From Vulcanococcus sp. (GTDB taxonomy: Bacteria; Cyanobacteriota; Cyanobacteriia; PCC-6307; Cyanobiaceae): a stretch of DNA of 64,000 bases. Where the stretch lies: assembly GCA_019264575.1 (NCBI GenBank), contig JAHUZV010000002.1, forward strand, positions 1 through 64,000, given 5' to 3'. Of this stretch, positions 28,559 to 37,096 are shown in pieces; position 1 is the stretch's first letter; every line of letters starts with the position of its first letter. Both the position numbers and the translations under genes were made by a program. A model generated the notes under the pieces. It saw only the letters and a list, made by a program, of their open reading frames with translations, ran no database searches and had not been told where the DNA came from.

Positions 28559-29290
28559 TCAGCTGGCTGATCGCTTGCTGGTGGCCTGGAAATATAGCCA
28601 ACGGCTGAGGCATGCCAATGGCATCAACACATAAGTGAGTGGGTTGGGGGTGACGATCACCAGCCCCCAGTTCCAGCGCACCTGGCGCAGGATTTCCCGA
28701 GCCACAAAGCCTGCGCTCATCACCCCGATCGGGTTGAGGGCTGAGCGGAAGGGCCCCAACACCAGGCGCCGCAGCCGCAGCTGCGGCCCCGCCAGATCCA
28801 GGCTGCGCAGGCTCAGCAGCTGGCCCTGCAGCCGTTTGCTGATCTCGTACAGGGGGCTCACCGCGGCCTGGATTTCGGCTTCTGAGGTATTCATCCACAG
28901 CTCCCGAGCCACTGGGCGGGCTGGATTGGCGTTGGCAATGCCGGCAAACAGCTCCAGCAGGCGCCAACTGCTCAGGGCATTCACCTCCAGGGAGCTCAGC
29001 ACGGCTTCGGCACTGCGGTCGGCGTGGCTGTTGAAGCCGTGGTTGACCACCAGCACATCGCAGCGCTCCAGCACGGGTTGCAGCTGCTGTTCCTCACCGC
29101 AGTGCCAGCGCACTTGCTCAAGCGGTACGGCTTGGCCCTCGGCGCTGGTGAGGGAGAGCGGCGCATCACTGCTGGTGAGAGCCACCAGAGCAGCGCCCTG
29201 GCGATGCAGCTCCAGCAGCAGCGCCCTTCCCAAGCTGCCGCTGGCTCCGGTTACGGCCACGGTGCGGCCGGCAAAAGGCAGCTCAGACAT
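28559..29290 (-). CDS. Short-chain dehydrogenase/reductase
   Basis: 243 residues from the ATG at 29290 (a TTG two codons earlier is possible). Rossmann motif TGASGSLGRALL at the N-terminus, VVNHG strand (NNAG-like position), Asn in the catalytic region, and the catalytic YEISK. The C-terminus is hydrophobic (LVIVTPNPLTYVLMPLACL) and may attach to the membrane. Picocyanobacteria often annotate such proteins as bifunctional sterol-desaturase/SDR-like. Substrate unknown. The active-site residues look intact. Confidence 0.8.
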   Translation of the reverse strand: MSELPFAGRTVAVTGASGSLGRALLLELHRQGAALVALTSSDAPLSLTSAEGQAVPLEQVRWHCGEEQQLQPVLERCDVLVVNHGFNSHADRSAEAVLSSLEVNALSSWRLLELFAGIANANPARPVARELWMNTSEAEIQAAVSPLYEISKRLQGQLLSLRSLDLAGPQLRLRRLVLGPFRSALNPIGVMSAGFVAREILRQVRWNWGLVIVTPNPLTYVLMPLACLSRWLYFQATSKRSAS

Positions 29291-29347
29291 CAGCAATGGG
29301 CGTTGGCGTCAGCTTGCGGCATCCTCAAAGCAGTTGGAGTGGCGCGG

Positions 29348-29731
29348 ATGTCGGCGGCGCTGGTGGCCCTGTTTGCCCCCTACTGCCAGGGCGCTGCCGA
29401 TCCCGTTGCCCTGGAGCGGGGGCTGCAGCTGCTGGTGCAGGGCAGCCTGCAGGGCCAGCGGCCGCTTTGGCCCGCCGGCCAGCGACCGTTCGTGCTGCAG
29501 TGGCAGCCAGGCGTGGCCCCCCTCGAGCCGGCTCAGGTGCAGCTCTCGGTGGAGGGTGTGGGCCTGGAGCAACCGGTGCTCTACAGCTTTGAACTGCCCA
29601 CCCATCGGCTGCTCCACTGGCTGATGGCCTGGCAGGCGGCGGGTGGGGCGTCTGGTCAGCCTGCGGATCTGCCGGAGGCGTTCTGGCAGTGGTTGATTCT
29701 TGGGCTCGATGCCCAGGCGTTACAGGCCTAG
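29348..29731 (+). CDS. Conserved hypothetical protein (127 aa)
   Basis: 127 residues from the ATG at 29348. A compact alpha/beta-looking soluble protein with many Gln, Leu and Ala (LQLLVQGSLQGQRPLWPAG) and a late aromatic helix (LLHWLMAWQAAGG). No known motif. It lies 25 bases before the phosphotransacetylase-like gene on the same strand and may be its operon partner. I do not recognise a function. Confidence 0.6.
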   Translation: MSAALVALFAPYCQGAADPVALERGLQLLVQGSLQGQRPLWPAGQRPFVLQWQPGVAPLEPAQVQLSVEGVGLEQPVLYSFELPTHRLLHWLMAWQAAGGASGQPADLPEAFWQWLILGLDAQALQA

Positions 29732-29755
29732 ATTCGCCGCACCAGCGTTCGCCTC

Positions 29756-30874
29756 ATGGGTCACGACAGCGCGAGCTCCCACGCCCGTTCGTCGGCCCTG
29801 CTGATCGGCTCCTGCGAACCGTTCAGTGGCAAATCGGCTGTGGTGTTGGGGCTCGCCCGCCAGTGGCTGCAGCGGGGCCTGACGGTGCGGATTGGTAAAC
29901 CCCTGGCGGATAGCGCTGAGCTGGGGGCCGGCGGCGGTGGCCCGCTGATCGACGATGACGTGCGCTTCGTGGGCCAGATCCTGGGCCTGAGCGAAGCGCA
30001 GCTGGTGCCTTCGGTGCATCTGCAGGGCAGTGCGGCCTCGCGGGAGCGCCTGCTGGCCGGCACGCTCACGGCGGGTGAAGGATTCGCGGCGCTGCAGGAG
30101 CAGCTGAGCGCAGGTGGGGAAGGCATCACCTTGCTGGAGGGTGCCGGCGGCCTCAGCGATGGCCTGCTCTATGGCCTGGATCTGGTGCAGGTGGCCCGAG
30201 GGCTCCAGGCGCCTGTGGTGTTGGTGCACAGCTGGAGCGGCTGCCACAGCGCCGAACCTTTGCTAGCGGCCCGCGAGCAGCTGGGCGATCTGCTCTGTGG
30301 TGTGGTGCTGAATGGTCTGCCGCCTGAGCAAGTGGATGCCGTGCGCTCTGAAGTGGCGCCTGCCCTGGAGCGGCTTGGCGTTCCGGTGCTTGGGGTGATG
30401 CCCCGATCGCCCCTGCTGCGCAGCGTCACGGTGGAGGAGCTCAGCCGGCGCCTGGATGCGGAAGTGCTGTGCTGCCGCGATCGCTTGGATCTGCTGGTGG
30501 AAACGCTTTCGATCGGTGCGATGAATGTGAACTCCGCCATGGAGTTTTTCCGCCGCCGCCGCAACATGGCGGTGGTGACTGGCGCCGATCGCACCGATAT
30601 TCAATTGGCGGCCCTGGAAGCTTCCACCCAGTGCCTGATCCTCACCGGCGCCGGTGAACCGCTGCCCCAGTTGATTTCTCGCGCTGAAGAACTGGAAGTG
30701 CCGTTGCTCAAGGTGGAGCACGACACCCTCACCACGGTTGAAGTGATTGAAAGCGCGTTTGGGCATGTGCGCCTGCACGAATCCGTGAAAGCCACCTACG
30801 CCTTCCGCCTGGTGGAGGAGCACTGTGATTTTGAGCCGCTGCTGAAGCGTTTGCGACTGCCGGTTCCAGCGTGA
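29756..30874 (+). CDS. Phosphotransacetylase-family protein (BioD-like ATPase + DRTGG)
   Basis: 372 residues from the ATG at 29756. The N-terminal domain is a BioD/dethiobiotin-synthase-like P-loop (GSCEPFSGKS, residues about 18-27, with LLEGAGG). A middle DRTGG-type domain has NMAVVTGADRTDIQLAAL, as in the N-terminal half of long phosphotransacetylases. The C-terminal catalytic Pta domain is absent. Such proteins are therefore regulatory or sensor-like rather than acetyl-transferring. Conserved in cyanobacteria; exact role unknown. Confidence 0.82.
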   Translation: MGHDSASSHARSSALLIGSCEPFSGKSAVVLGLARQWLQRGLTVRIGKPLADSAELGAGGGGPLIDDDVRFVGQILGLSEAQLVPSVHLQGSAASRERLLAGTLTAGEGFAALQEQLSAGGEGITLLEGAGGLSDGLLYGLDLVQVARGLQAPVVLVHSWSGCHSAEPLLAAREQLGDLLCGVVLNGLPPEQVDAVRSEVAPALERLGVPVLGVMPRSPLLRSVTVEELSRRLDAEVLCCRDRLDLLVETLSIGAMNVNSAMEFFRRRRNMAVVTGADRTDIQLAALEASTQCLILTGAGEPLPQLISRAEELEVPLLKVEHDTLTTVEVIESAFGHVRLHESVKATYAFRLVEEHCDFEPLLKRLRLPVPA

Positions 30875-30911
30875 ACACTGCTAGTTTCGAGGCGTCAGCA
30901 GGTGGTGTGCG

Positions 30912-31424
30912 TTGACCCGGTCTCTTGATATACCGGCCCTAGACCGGATCGACACCCTGGCCCAGGAGCTGGCCATGCTGCAGGACCGCAGCAAGCGGCG
31001 GATCGCCATCCTTGGCAGCCGTCATGTGCCGGTGGTGTCGGTGCATCTGGTGGAGCTGGTGTCGCGCTCACTCGCCCAGGAAGGCCACAGCCTGATTACA
31101 TCCGGTGCCCAGGGTGTGAACTCAGCTGTGATTCGCAGCGTGCTGGAGATCGATGCTTCTCGCCTCACGGTGCTGCTGCCCCAGAGCCTGGATCGCCAGC
31201 CCCGTGAATCGCGTGAGCAGCTGGAGCAGGTGCTTCACCTGGTGGAAAAACCCGAAAATGATGAGCTGCCCCTACCGATGGCCAGCAGCCTCTGCAATCA
31301 GGAAATCATTCGCCGCTGCGATCAGTTGATCTGTTTCGCCTTCCACGACAGTGAGACCTTGCTAGCCAGCTGCCGCACGGCCGAAGATATGGGCAAAGTG
31401 GTGAGTTTGATGTTCTTTGACTGA
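30912..31424 (+). CDS. DprA/LOG-like Rossmann protein
   Basis: 170 residues with a TTG start at 30912. Rossmann core: RIAILGSRHVPVVSVHLVE, then GHSLITSGAQGVNSAVIRS and a late LICFAFHDSETLLASC. Glycine-rich GSR and SGAQGVN match the DprA/SLOG fold. It is usually annotated in cyanobacteria as DNA recombination-mediator protein A-like, but it is much shorter than true DprA and lacks the C-terminal domain. It may bind nucleotides or ssDNA; the function is not established. The stop codon lies inside a hairpin. Confidence 0.7.
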   Translation: MTRSLDIPALDRIDTLAQELAMLQDRSKRRIAILGSRHVPVVSVHLVELVSRSLAQEGHSLITSGAQGVNSAVIRSVLEIDASRLTVLLPQSLDRQPRESREQLEQVLHLVEKPENDELPLPMASSLCNQEIIRRCDQLICFAFHDSETLLASCRTAEDMGKVVSLMFFD

Positions 31425-31447
31425 TCACTCCAAAAAAGAGTGATCAG
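31421..31447. terminator. Hairpin terminator between DprA-like and MAPEG genes
   Basis: Perfect 10-base inverted repeat CTGATCACTC / GAGTGATCAG around a loop CAAAAAA. It begins at the stop codon of the left gene and sits 34 bases past the stop of the convergent MAPEG gene. There is no T-run on either side, so it may be a stabiliser rather than a classical terminator. Confidence 0.55.
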
Positions 31448-31480
31448 CTCAGCACAAACCTTGGCCTGAAAAATTCTTCT

Positions 31481-31882
31481 TCAGATGGCTTTGAGGCCCT
31501 CGAGGTAGAGCAAACCTGCGCAGGTCATCGCCCCAGCCCAACAGAGCGAACGCACCGGCGGCAGATTGGCCACGTAGGCCGCGATGTAAGCCAAACGCAG
31601 CGCCGGATAGGCCCAGGCGGCCGTGATCGCGATGCTGCTGTGCACATCGGCGATCAGGCAGAGCAGGGCTGCCGGTGCAAACAGCACGAAGGCTTCAAAG
31701 CTGTTCAGGTGAGCCCAGTTGGCGCGTTTGCCCCACTCCGGCAGCCGTTCGAACATCGCCCGCGGTGCTGCCAGATCCGCCACGGTGAAATCTGCCTTGG
31801 AGCGTGCAGCCCCCAGGGGCACCAGGCTGAAGACCACCACCCCTGCGGCGAGGCAGAGCGACCAGGCAAAAGCGGATTCCAT
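31481..31882 (-). CDS. MAPEG-family membrane protein
   Basis: 133 residues from the ATG at 31882 with four membrane helices (about 4-26, 58-78, 82-102, 108-128). The MAPEG pattern is RANWAHLNSFEAFVLFAPAA, where Arg, Asn and Glu contact glutathione in eukaryotic members. Related proteins act in glutathione or eicosanoid metabolism in eukaryotes. In cyanobacteria the substrate is unknown. It sits 1.5 kb from a gamma-glutamyl (glutathione-type) module, which may or may not be meaningful. Confidence 0.8.
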   Translation of the reverse strand: MESAFAWSLCLAAGVVVFSLVPLGAARSKADFTVADLAAPRAMFERLPEWGKRANWAHLNSFEAFVLFAPAALLCLIADVHSSIAITAAWAYPALRLAYIAAYVANLPPVRSLCWAGAMTCAGLLYLEGLKAI

Positions 31883-31950
31883 GGTGGTGGGTGATTTCAG
31901 CCTCCTTTTCTAGGCTGGGGCCTGATCCCGCCGACCCATCCGCCCTGCCC

Positions 31951-32442
31951 ATGGCCGACACCTATTCCTTCGACGTGGTTTCCGACTTCGACCGTCAGGA
32001 GCTGGTGAACGCCCTCGATCAGGTGCGCCGCGACGTGTCTACCCGCTACGACCTCAAGGATTCGAACACCGAGATCGACCTCGAGGAGACCAGCTTCACG
32101 ATCACCACCGCCAGCGACATGACGCTGCAGGCTGTGGAAGATGTGCTCCGCCAGAAGGCCACCAAGCGCAATCTCTCGCTCAAGATTTTCGACTTCCAGA
32201 CGCCTGAGCCCGTGGGCGGCAACCGGGTGAAGCAGGAGGTGAAGTTGCGAAAGGGGCTCACCCAGGAGCTGGCCAAAAAGCTGAGCAAAACCGTGCGCGA
32301 TGAGCTCAAGAAGGTCACCGTGGCCATTCAGGGCGACACTCTGCGGGTGACCGGCAAGAGCAAAGACGATCTGCAGGCGGCGATCAACCTGCTCAAGGCT
32401 CAGGAGGTGGAGGTGCCTTTGCAGTTCCAGAACTACCGCTGA
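31951..32442 (+). CDS. yajQ: YajQ family nucleotide-binding protein
   Basis: 163 residues from the ATG at 31951. Highly conserved family: YSFDVVSDFDRQELVNALDQ, ISTRYDLK-like region (VSTRYDLKDSNTEIDL) and a late DDLQAAINLLK. E. coli YajQ binds nucleotides or RNA, and Xanthomonas/Pseudomonas members bind cyclic-di-GMP. The role here is not known. Its 3' end overlaps the convergent regulator gene by 50 bases. Confidence 0.92.
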   Translation: MADTYSFDVVSDFDRQELVNALDQVRRDVSTRYDLKDSNTEIDLEETSFTITTASDMTLQAVEDVLRQKATKRNLSLKIFDFQTPEPVGGNRVKQEVKLRKGLTQELAKKLSKTVRDELKKVTVAIQGDTLRVTGKSKDDLQAAINLLKAQEVEVPLQFQNYR

Positions 32443-33409
32443 AGTCCAGCGGCAACACCTCAACCTCAGGCAGGCCCGCAGCCAGCTGGCTGAGGCGAGC
32501 GTGCAGGGTGCGGGCCAACTGTTGGAACGCGGGGGTGTCGGCGAACTCCCTCCGCACCACCAGCGCCTCGCCCGATTGGATGGGTAGTTGCAAGGGCAGG
32601 CGTTGCATCGCCGGCCCCGGCAGTTGCAGGCTCAGCGCTGTGCCGTAGCCAATGGTCAGTTCCTGCTCGGTTTTGCCTTCCCACAACTGCCGCTGATAGC
32701 GCTTCATCCGCACCGGTGAGCTCCAGAGGCCCAGCTTGCGCAGGGCCCTCTCAACCTTGGGGTAGGCATCGGCCGGCAGCGCCAGGCTCGGAAAAGCGGC
32801 GAGATCGGCGAAGCACAGCGAGGGCCGATCCAGCAGGGGGTGGCCCTCCCCCACCAGGCAGTGCACCGGCATCCGCGAGAGGGTGACGCTGGTGAGATCG
32901 GGGTCGTCGGCTTCGGGCAGATCGGGCAGGCCCGAAAGCCACACATCCACAATCCGCTCGCGCAGTAGCTCCCAGTTGCGCTGCACGCCCACGATGTTGC
33001 ACTCCCCCAAGATCCAGCCCGGCGGCACAGGCGTGCACAGCAGGGGCCCCGACCAATAGGTGGCTTCTAGCCGCAGCGGGCGGTGGCCCATCCAACGGGC
33101 GATCTGATGAACCCGCCGCTCCGCCGCCAGCAGGGGCTCATCACCGATCAGATCCCATTCGCCATCGAGCTTGTGGCCCTTGATGCCGAACAGGCGCAGG
33201 CAGCGGCCCGCCACCCGCGACACGCTCGATTGGCTGATCCCCAGACGCTCCGCCACGGCGTCTCCCGTGCGCAGCCAAAGCAGCCCGTCGAGCGCGGCCA
33301 GCACGTCTTGCTCGACCAAGGCGGATCTGGATCGCAACCGCCCATCATCGAGCAGAAGGAGGTGCCACCAGCCTTCGTAGAGTTCAGCCAGTGCCTCGTA
33401 GCTGCACAT
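32393..33409 (-). CDS. LysR-like transcriptional regulator
   Basis: 338 residues from an ATG at 33409. An N-terminal helix-turn-helix has DAVAERLGISQSSVSRVAGR (about residues 54-73), and a C-terminal periplasmic-binding-like effector domain follows (about 110-320). It is divergent from the 5-oxoprolinase gene, the classic LysR layout, so it probably controls that module. The start shares the CATG at 33407-33410 with the oxoprolinase start: the two proteins begin on opposite strands at the same four bases. That leaves no promoter space unless one true start is further inside. The N-terminus is less LysR-like than usual, so the family call is moderate. Confidence 0.72.
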   Translation of the reverse strand: MCSYEALAELYEGWWHLLLLDDGRLRSRSALVEQDVLAALDGLLWLRTGDAVAERLGISQSSVSRVAGRCLRLFGIKGHKLDGEWDLIGDEPLLAAERRVHQIARWMGHRPLRLEATYWSGPLLCTPVPPGWILGECNIVGVQRNWELLRERIVDVWLSGLPDLPEADDPDLTSVTLSRMPVHCLVGEGHPLLDRPSLCFADLAAFPSLALPADAYPKVERALRKLGLWSSPVRMKRYQRQLWEGKTEQELTIGYGTALSLQLPGPAMQRLPLQLPIQSGEALVVRREFADTPAFQQLARTLHARLSQLAAGLPEVEVLPLDFSGSSGTAKAPPPPEP

Positions 33410-36400
33410 GGCCAAGGGCAGCTGGCGCTTCTGGATTGATCGCGGCGGCACCTTCACCGACGTGGTGGCCCGCTCGCCCCAGGGCGAGCTCCTGGTGGAG
33501 AAGGTTCTCTCGGTGCAGCCCGATCAGCCGGGCGATCCGGCGGTGCGCGCCATTCGCCGTTTGCTGGGGCTCGATGCTGCCGATGCCCGCCTCCCCGAGG
33601 GCTGGATTGAGGAGGTGCGGCTCGGCACCACGGTGGCCACCAATGCCTTCCTTGAGCACAACGGCGCGCCTGCGCTGCTGCTGGTGAATCAAGGTTTCGC
33701 CGATCTGTTGCGCATCGGCGACCAGCACCGCCCTGATCTGTTTGCGTTGGCAATTGAGCTCCCCGCTCCGCTCTATCAACGGGTGCTCGAGGTTCCAGGC
33801 CGCATCGCCGCCAACGGCGAAGAGCTGGAGCCGTTGCAGCTTTCAGAGGCGCTGCAACGGCAGGTGGAGCAGGCCTGGGCCGATGGCGTCCGCAGCGTTG
33901 CGGTGGCCCTGCTGCACAGCGTAGTCAACCCGAGCCATGAGCAGGCGATTGGCGCCTGGTTGGCGTCATTGGGGTTCGACCAGATCGCCTTGTCGCATCA
34001 GGTGAGCCCGTTGCCGCGCCTGGTGCCCCGAGGGCACACCACCGTGCTCGAGGCGGCGGTTGCGCCCGTGCTCAGCGCCTATCTCCAGCAACTGCGCGGG
34101 GATCTCGGCTCTCATGTGCCGCTGCAGGTGATGCAATCCAGCGGGCTGCTCACCGCTCCGGAGGCGCTACATGCCAAGGACACGATCCTGTCCGGCCCGG
34201 CCGGTGGGCTGGTGGGTGCTGCCCGAACTGCTGCTGCAGCTGGTTTTCAGCGCATCGTTGGCTTCGACATGGGCGGCACGTCCACTGATGTTTGCTATGT
34301 GGAGGGCGCCTGGCCCCGCCAGCAGCAGGTGGAGTTGGGCGGCGTTCCGATCCAGGCGCCGATGTTGGCGATTCACACCGTGGCAGCCGGTGGCGGCTCC
34401 TGTGTGAGTTTCGATGGTTTGCGGCTGGCGGTGGGTCCGGATTCAGCTGGCGCCGATCCAGGGCCGGCTTGCTACCGGCGCGGTGGCCCGCTCACGATCA
34501 CCGATGCCAACTTGCTGTTGGGCCGGCTGCAGCCCCAGCACTTCCCGGCGGTGTTTGGGTCGCAGGGCGATCAGCCCCTGGATCTTGAGGTGGTGCAGCA
34601 GCAGTTCGAGGCTTTGGCCGCCGCCATGGGCTGCAGCCCTGAGCAGGCGGCGGAAGGCGCCTTAGCAGTGGCCCTGGAGCGCATGGCGGAAGCGATCCGC
34701 CGCATTTCGATTCAGCAGGGCCACGATCTGAGCGAGGCGGTGCTGTGCAGCTTTGGCGGTGCGGGCGGCCAGCACGCCTGCGCTTTGGCGGAGCTGCTCG
34801 GCATGCGCCAGGTGTTGCTGCATCCACTGGCGGGTGTGTTGTCGGCCTATGGCATCGGCCTGGCGGAACAGGGCCAGGTGCTGGAGCAGAGCGTGGCGGA
34901 GCGGCTCAGTGATGCGCTGTTGCCGCAGCTCGAGCATCGGGTTCAGTGGATGCTCGAGTCCGAGCTGCCGCAGGGTGTTGATGGTGGCGTTCGGCTGGAG
35001 CGGCATCTGCATTTGCGCTGGCCCGGCTCTGATCAGGCGTTGCCGGTGCCCTGGCCCCAGGAGGCGAGTGCGGCGGCGCTGGCGGAGGCGTTTCAGCAGG
35101 CTTACCGCGCACGGTATGGCTATCTCCCCTCAAGGCCGTCAGGCCCTGCCGGCTGGCCGGAGGTGGAGCGGTTCTCGCTGGAGCTCACCTGGCCTGGTGC
35201 GCCGTTGCACGCCAAGCCCCCGGCCGATGCATCGGTGCACGAGCCCCCGAATGGCTTCGTGCGGCTGCACATTGATGGGGCCTGGCAGCGCGCGCCTCTC
35301 TGGCGGCGTGAGCACCTGGCTCTAGAGCAGCAGGTGACAGGTCCGGCGTTGATCGCTGAGGCCACGGGCACGATCCTGCTGTTGCCCGGTTGGCGTGCTC
35401 GCGTGCTGCCGGCGGGTGAGCTGCTGCTGGAGCAGCAGGCCGTGGCGGCGCGGCCGTCGCTGGCCGCCCGCGAGAGCCCCTTGGATCCGATCCAGCTGGA
35501 GTTGTTCAGCCATCGCTTCATGGCGATTGCCGAGCAGATGGGCACGCGCCTGCAGCAAACCAGCGCTTCAGTGAACATCCGCGAGCGGCTCGATTTTTCC
35601 TGTGCGCTCTTTGATGCCGTAGGTCGTCTGGTGGCCAACGCTCCCCATATCCCTGTTCACCTGGGTTCGATGGGGGAGAGCGTGCTGGCGCTGCTGAGGG
35701 ATGTGCAGCGCGGCGCCTTGGAGCCTCTGGCACCGGGTGATGCGGTCGTCTCCAATAACCCGTTCAACGGCGGCACCCACCTGCCGGATCTCACGGTGAT
35801 CAGTCCCGTGTTTGCTGGCGAGCAACTGGTGGCGTTTGTGGCCAGCCGAGGGCATCACGCCGATGTGGGCGGCATCACGCCGGGCTCGATGCCACCCAAC
35901 AGCACCTCGATCGAGCAGGAAGGTCTGCTGCTCGACAACGTTCCATTGGTGCGTCATGGCTCCTTGTTGGAGGCGGATTGGCGCAAACGGCTCCGTGCAG
36001 GAGCCTTTCCGGTGCGCAACCCCGATCAACTGATGGCTGATCTGCAGGCTCAGGTGGCGGCCAATCACCTGGGGGTGGAGCGGCTGCTGCAGTTGATGGA
36101 GAGCCAGGGCGTTGATCCGGTGTGCAGGGCCATGGGCCAGGTGCAAAGCCATGCCGCCGAAGCCGTGCGCCGGGTGATCGATCAGCTCGCCGATGGCGCC
36201 GCGCGGTTGCGGATGGACTGCGGCGCCGAGATCGCGGTGGCCGTGCAGGTAGATCACTCCCGCCGCCGCGCCCGGATCGATTTCAGCGGCTCCTCGCCTC
36301 AGCAGGCCAGCAACCTCAACGCTCCCCTGGCGATCACCAAAGCGGTGGTGCTCTATGTGTTCCGCTGCCTGGTGCAGGAGCCGATTCCGCTGAATGCCGG

Positions 36401-37028
36401 TTGCTTCGAGCCGCTTGAGCTCGTGGTGCCGGAGGGGTCGCTGCTCAACCCGCTGCCCCCGGCGGCGGTGGTGGCGGGCAACGTGGAAACTTCCCAGGCG
36501 GTCGCTAATGCCTTGTTCGCGGCGCTGGGCGTGCAGGCAGCGGCCCAGGGCACGATGAACAACCTCAGCTTCGGCAACGCGCGCTGCCAGTACTACGAAA
36601 CGATCTGCGGCGGCACGGGCGCTGGCGAGGGCTATGCGGGAGCCTCAGCGGTGCAGTCGCACATGACCAACTCCCGCCTCACCGATCCGGAGATTCTTGA
36701 GCAGCGCTTGCCGGTGCGGCTGGAGCGGTTCACGATCCGCCAGGGCAGTGGTGGTGCAGGCCGCTGGCGCGGAGGCGATGGGGTGATGCGCGAGCTGCGG
36801 GCGCTGGAGCCGATCACCCTCTCGCTGCTCACCGGCAGCCGAGAGGTGGCTCCCTTTGGCTTGGCTGGTGGCGAGGCCGGTGCCTGCGGCGCCAATGGCT
36901 TGCTGCGTGCCGATGGTGAGCTAGTGCCTTTGCCGGGACGTGCCGCCGTGGAGCTCGCGGTTGGCGATCGGGTGATCGTGGAAACGCCAGGTGGTGGCGG
37001 GTATGGACCGGCCCATCGGACCCCTTGA
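33408..37028 (+). CDS. 5-oxoprolinase (HyuA-HyuB fusion)
   Basis: 1206 residues, the full eukaryote-like fused length. The N-terminal hydantoinase A part starts WRFWIDRGGTFTDVVARSP and includes GFDMGGTSTDVCYVEG (actin-like ATPase signature). The C-terminal hydantoinase B part begins about residue 690 (DPIQLELFSHRFMAIAEQMG), with NPFNGGTHLPDLTVISPVF. It hydrolyses 5-oxo-L-proline to glutamate using ATP in the cytoplasm. The gamma-glutamyltranspeptidase gene follows 58 bases later, giving the two salvage enzymes of the gamma-glutamyl cycle. The substrate could alternatively be a hydantoin, but the neighbour supports 5-oxoproline. Confidence 0.9.
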   Translation: MAKGSWRFWIDRGGTFTDVVARSPQGELLVEKVLSVQPDQPGDPAVRAIRRLLGLDAADARLPEGWIEEVRLGTTVATNAFLEHNGAPALLLVNQGFADLLRIGDQHRPDLFALAIELPAPLYQRVLEVPGRIAANGEELEPLQLSEALQRQVEQAWADGVRSVAVALLHSVVNPSHEQAIGAWLASLGFDQIALSHQVSPLPRLVPRGHTTVLEAAVAPVLSAYLQQLRGDLGSHVPLQVMQSSGLLTAPEALHAKDTILSGPAGGLVGAARTAAAAGFQRIVGFDMGGTSTDVCYVEGAWPRQQQVELGGVPIQAPMLAIHTVAAGGGSCVSFDGLRLAVGPDSAGADPGPACYRRGGPLTITDANLLLGRLQPQHFPAVFGSQGDQPLDLEVVQQQFEALAAAMGCSPEQAAEGALAVALERMAEAIRRISIQQGHDLSEAVLCSFGGAGGQHACALAELLGMRQVLLHPLAGVLSAYGIGLAEQGQVLEQSVAERLSDALLPQLEHRVQWMLESELPQGVDGGVRLERHLHLRWPGSDQALPVPWPQEASAAALAEAFQQAYRARYGYLPSRPSGPAGWPEVERFSLELTWPGAPLHAKPPADASVHEPPNGFVRLHIDGAWQRAPLWRREHLALEQQVTGPALIAEATGTILLLPGWRARVLPAGELLLEQQAVAARPSLAARESPLDPIQLELFSHRFMAIAEQMGTRLQQTSASVNIRERLDFSCALFDAVGRLVANAPHIPVHLGSMGESVLALLRDVQRGALEPLAPGDAVVSNNPFNGGTHLPDLTVISPVFAGEQLVAFVASRGHHADVGGITPGSMPPNSTSIEQEGLLLDNVPLVRHGSLLEADWRKRLRAGAFPVRNPDQLMADLQAQVAANHLGVERLLQLMESQGVDPVCRAMGQVQSHAAEAVRRVIDQLADGAARLRMDCGAEIAVAVQVDHSRRRARIDFSGSSPQQASNLNAPLAITKAVVLYVFRCLVQEPIPLNAGCFEPLELVVPEGSLLNPLPPAAVVAGNVETSQAVANALFAALGVQAAAQGTMNNLSFGNARCQYYETICGGTGAGEGYAGASAVQSHMTNSRLTDPEILEQRLPVRLERFTIRQGSGGAGRWRGGDGVMRELRALEPITLSLLTGSREVAPFGLAGGEAGACGANGLLRADGELVPLPGRAAVELAVGDRVIVETPGGGGYGPAHRTP

Positions 37029-37078
37029 GCGTTTTGGCTTAAGCGCTGTGGGCGGCTCGCAACGCTCTGTCCGGAAGC

Positions 37079-37096
37079 GGATATCCATGGATATCC
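37079..37096. repeat. 18-base perfect palindrome over the ggt start codon
   Basis: GGATATCCATGGATATCC is its own reverse complement, and its central ATG (37087) is the predicted start codon of the transpeptidase gene. It could be an operator or an mRNA hairpin that hides the start. Related motifs occur at 21510-21526 (inside polA) and 51375-51392. Confidence 0.7.
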
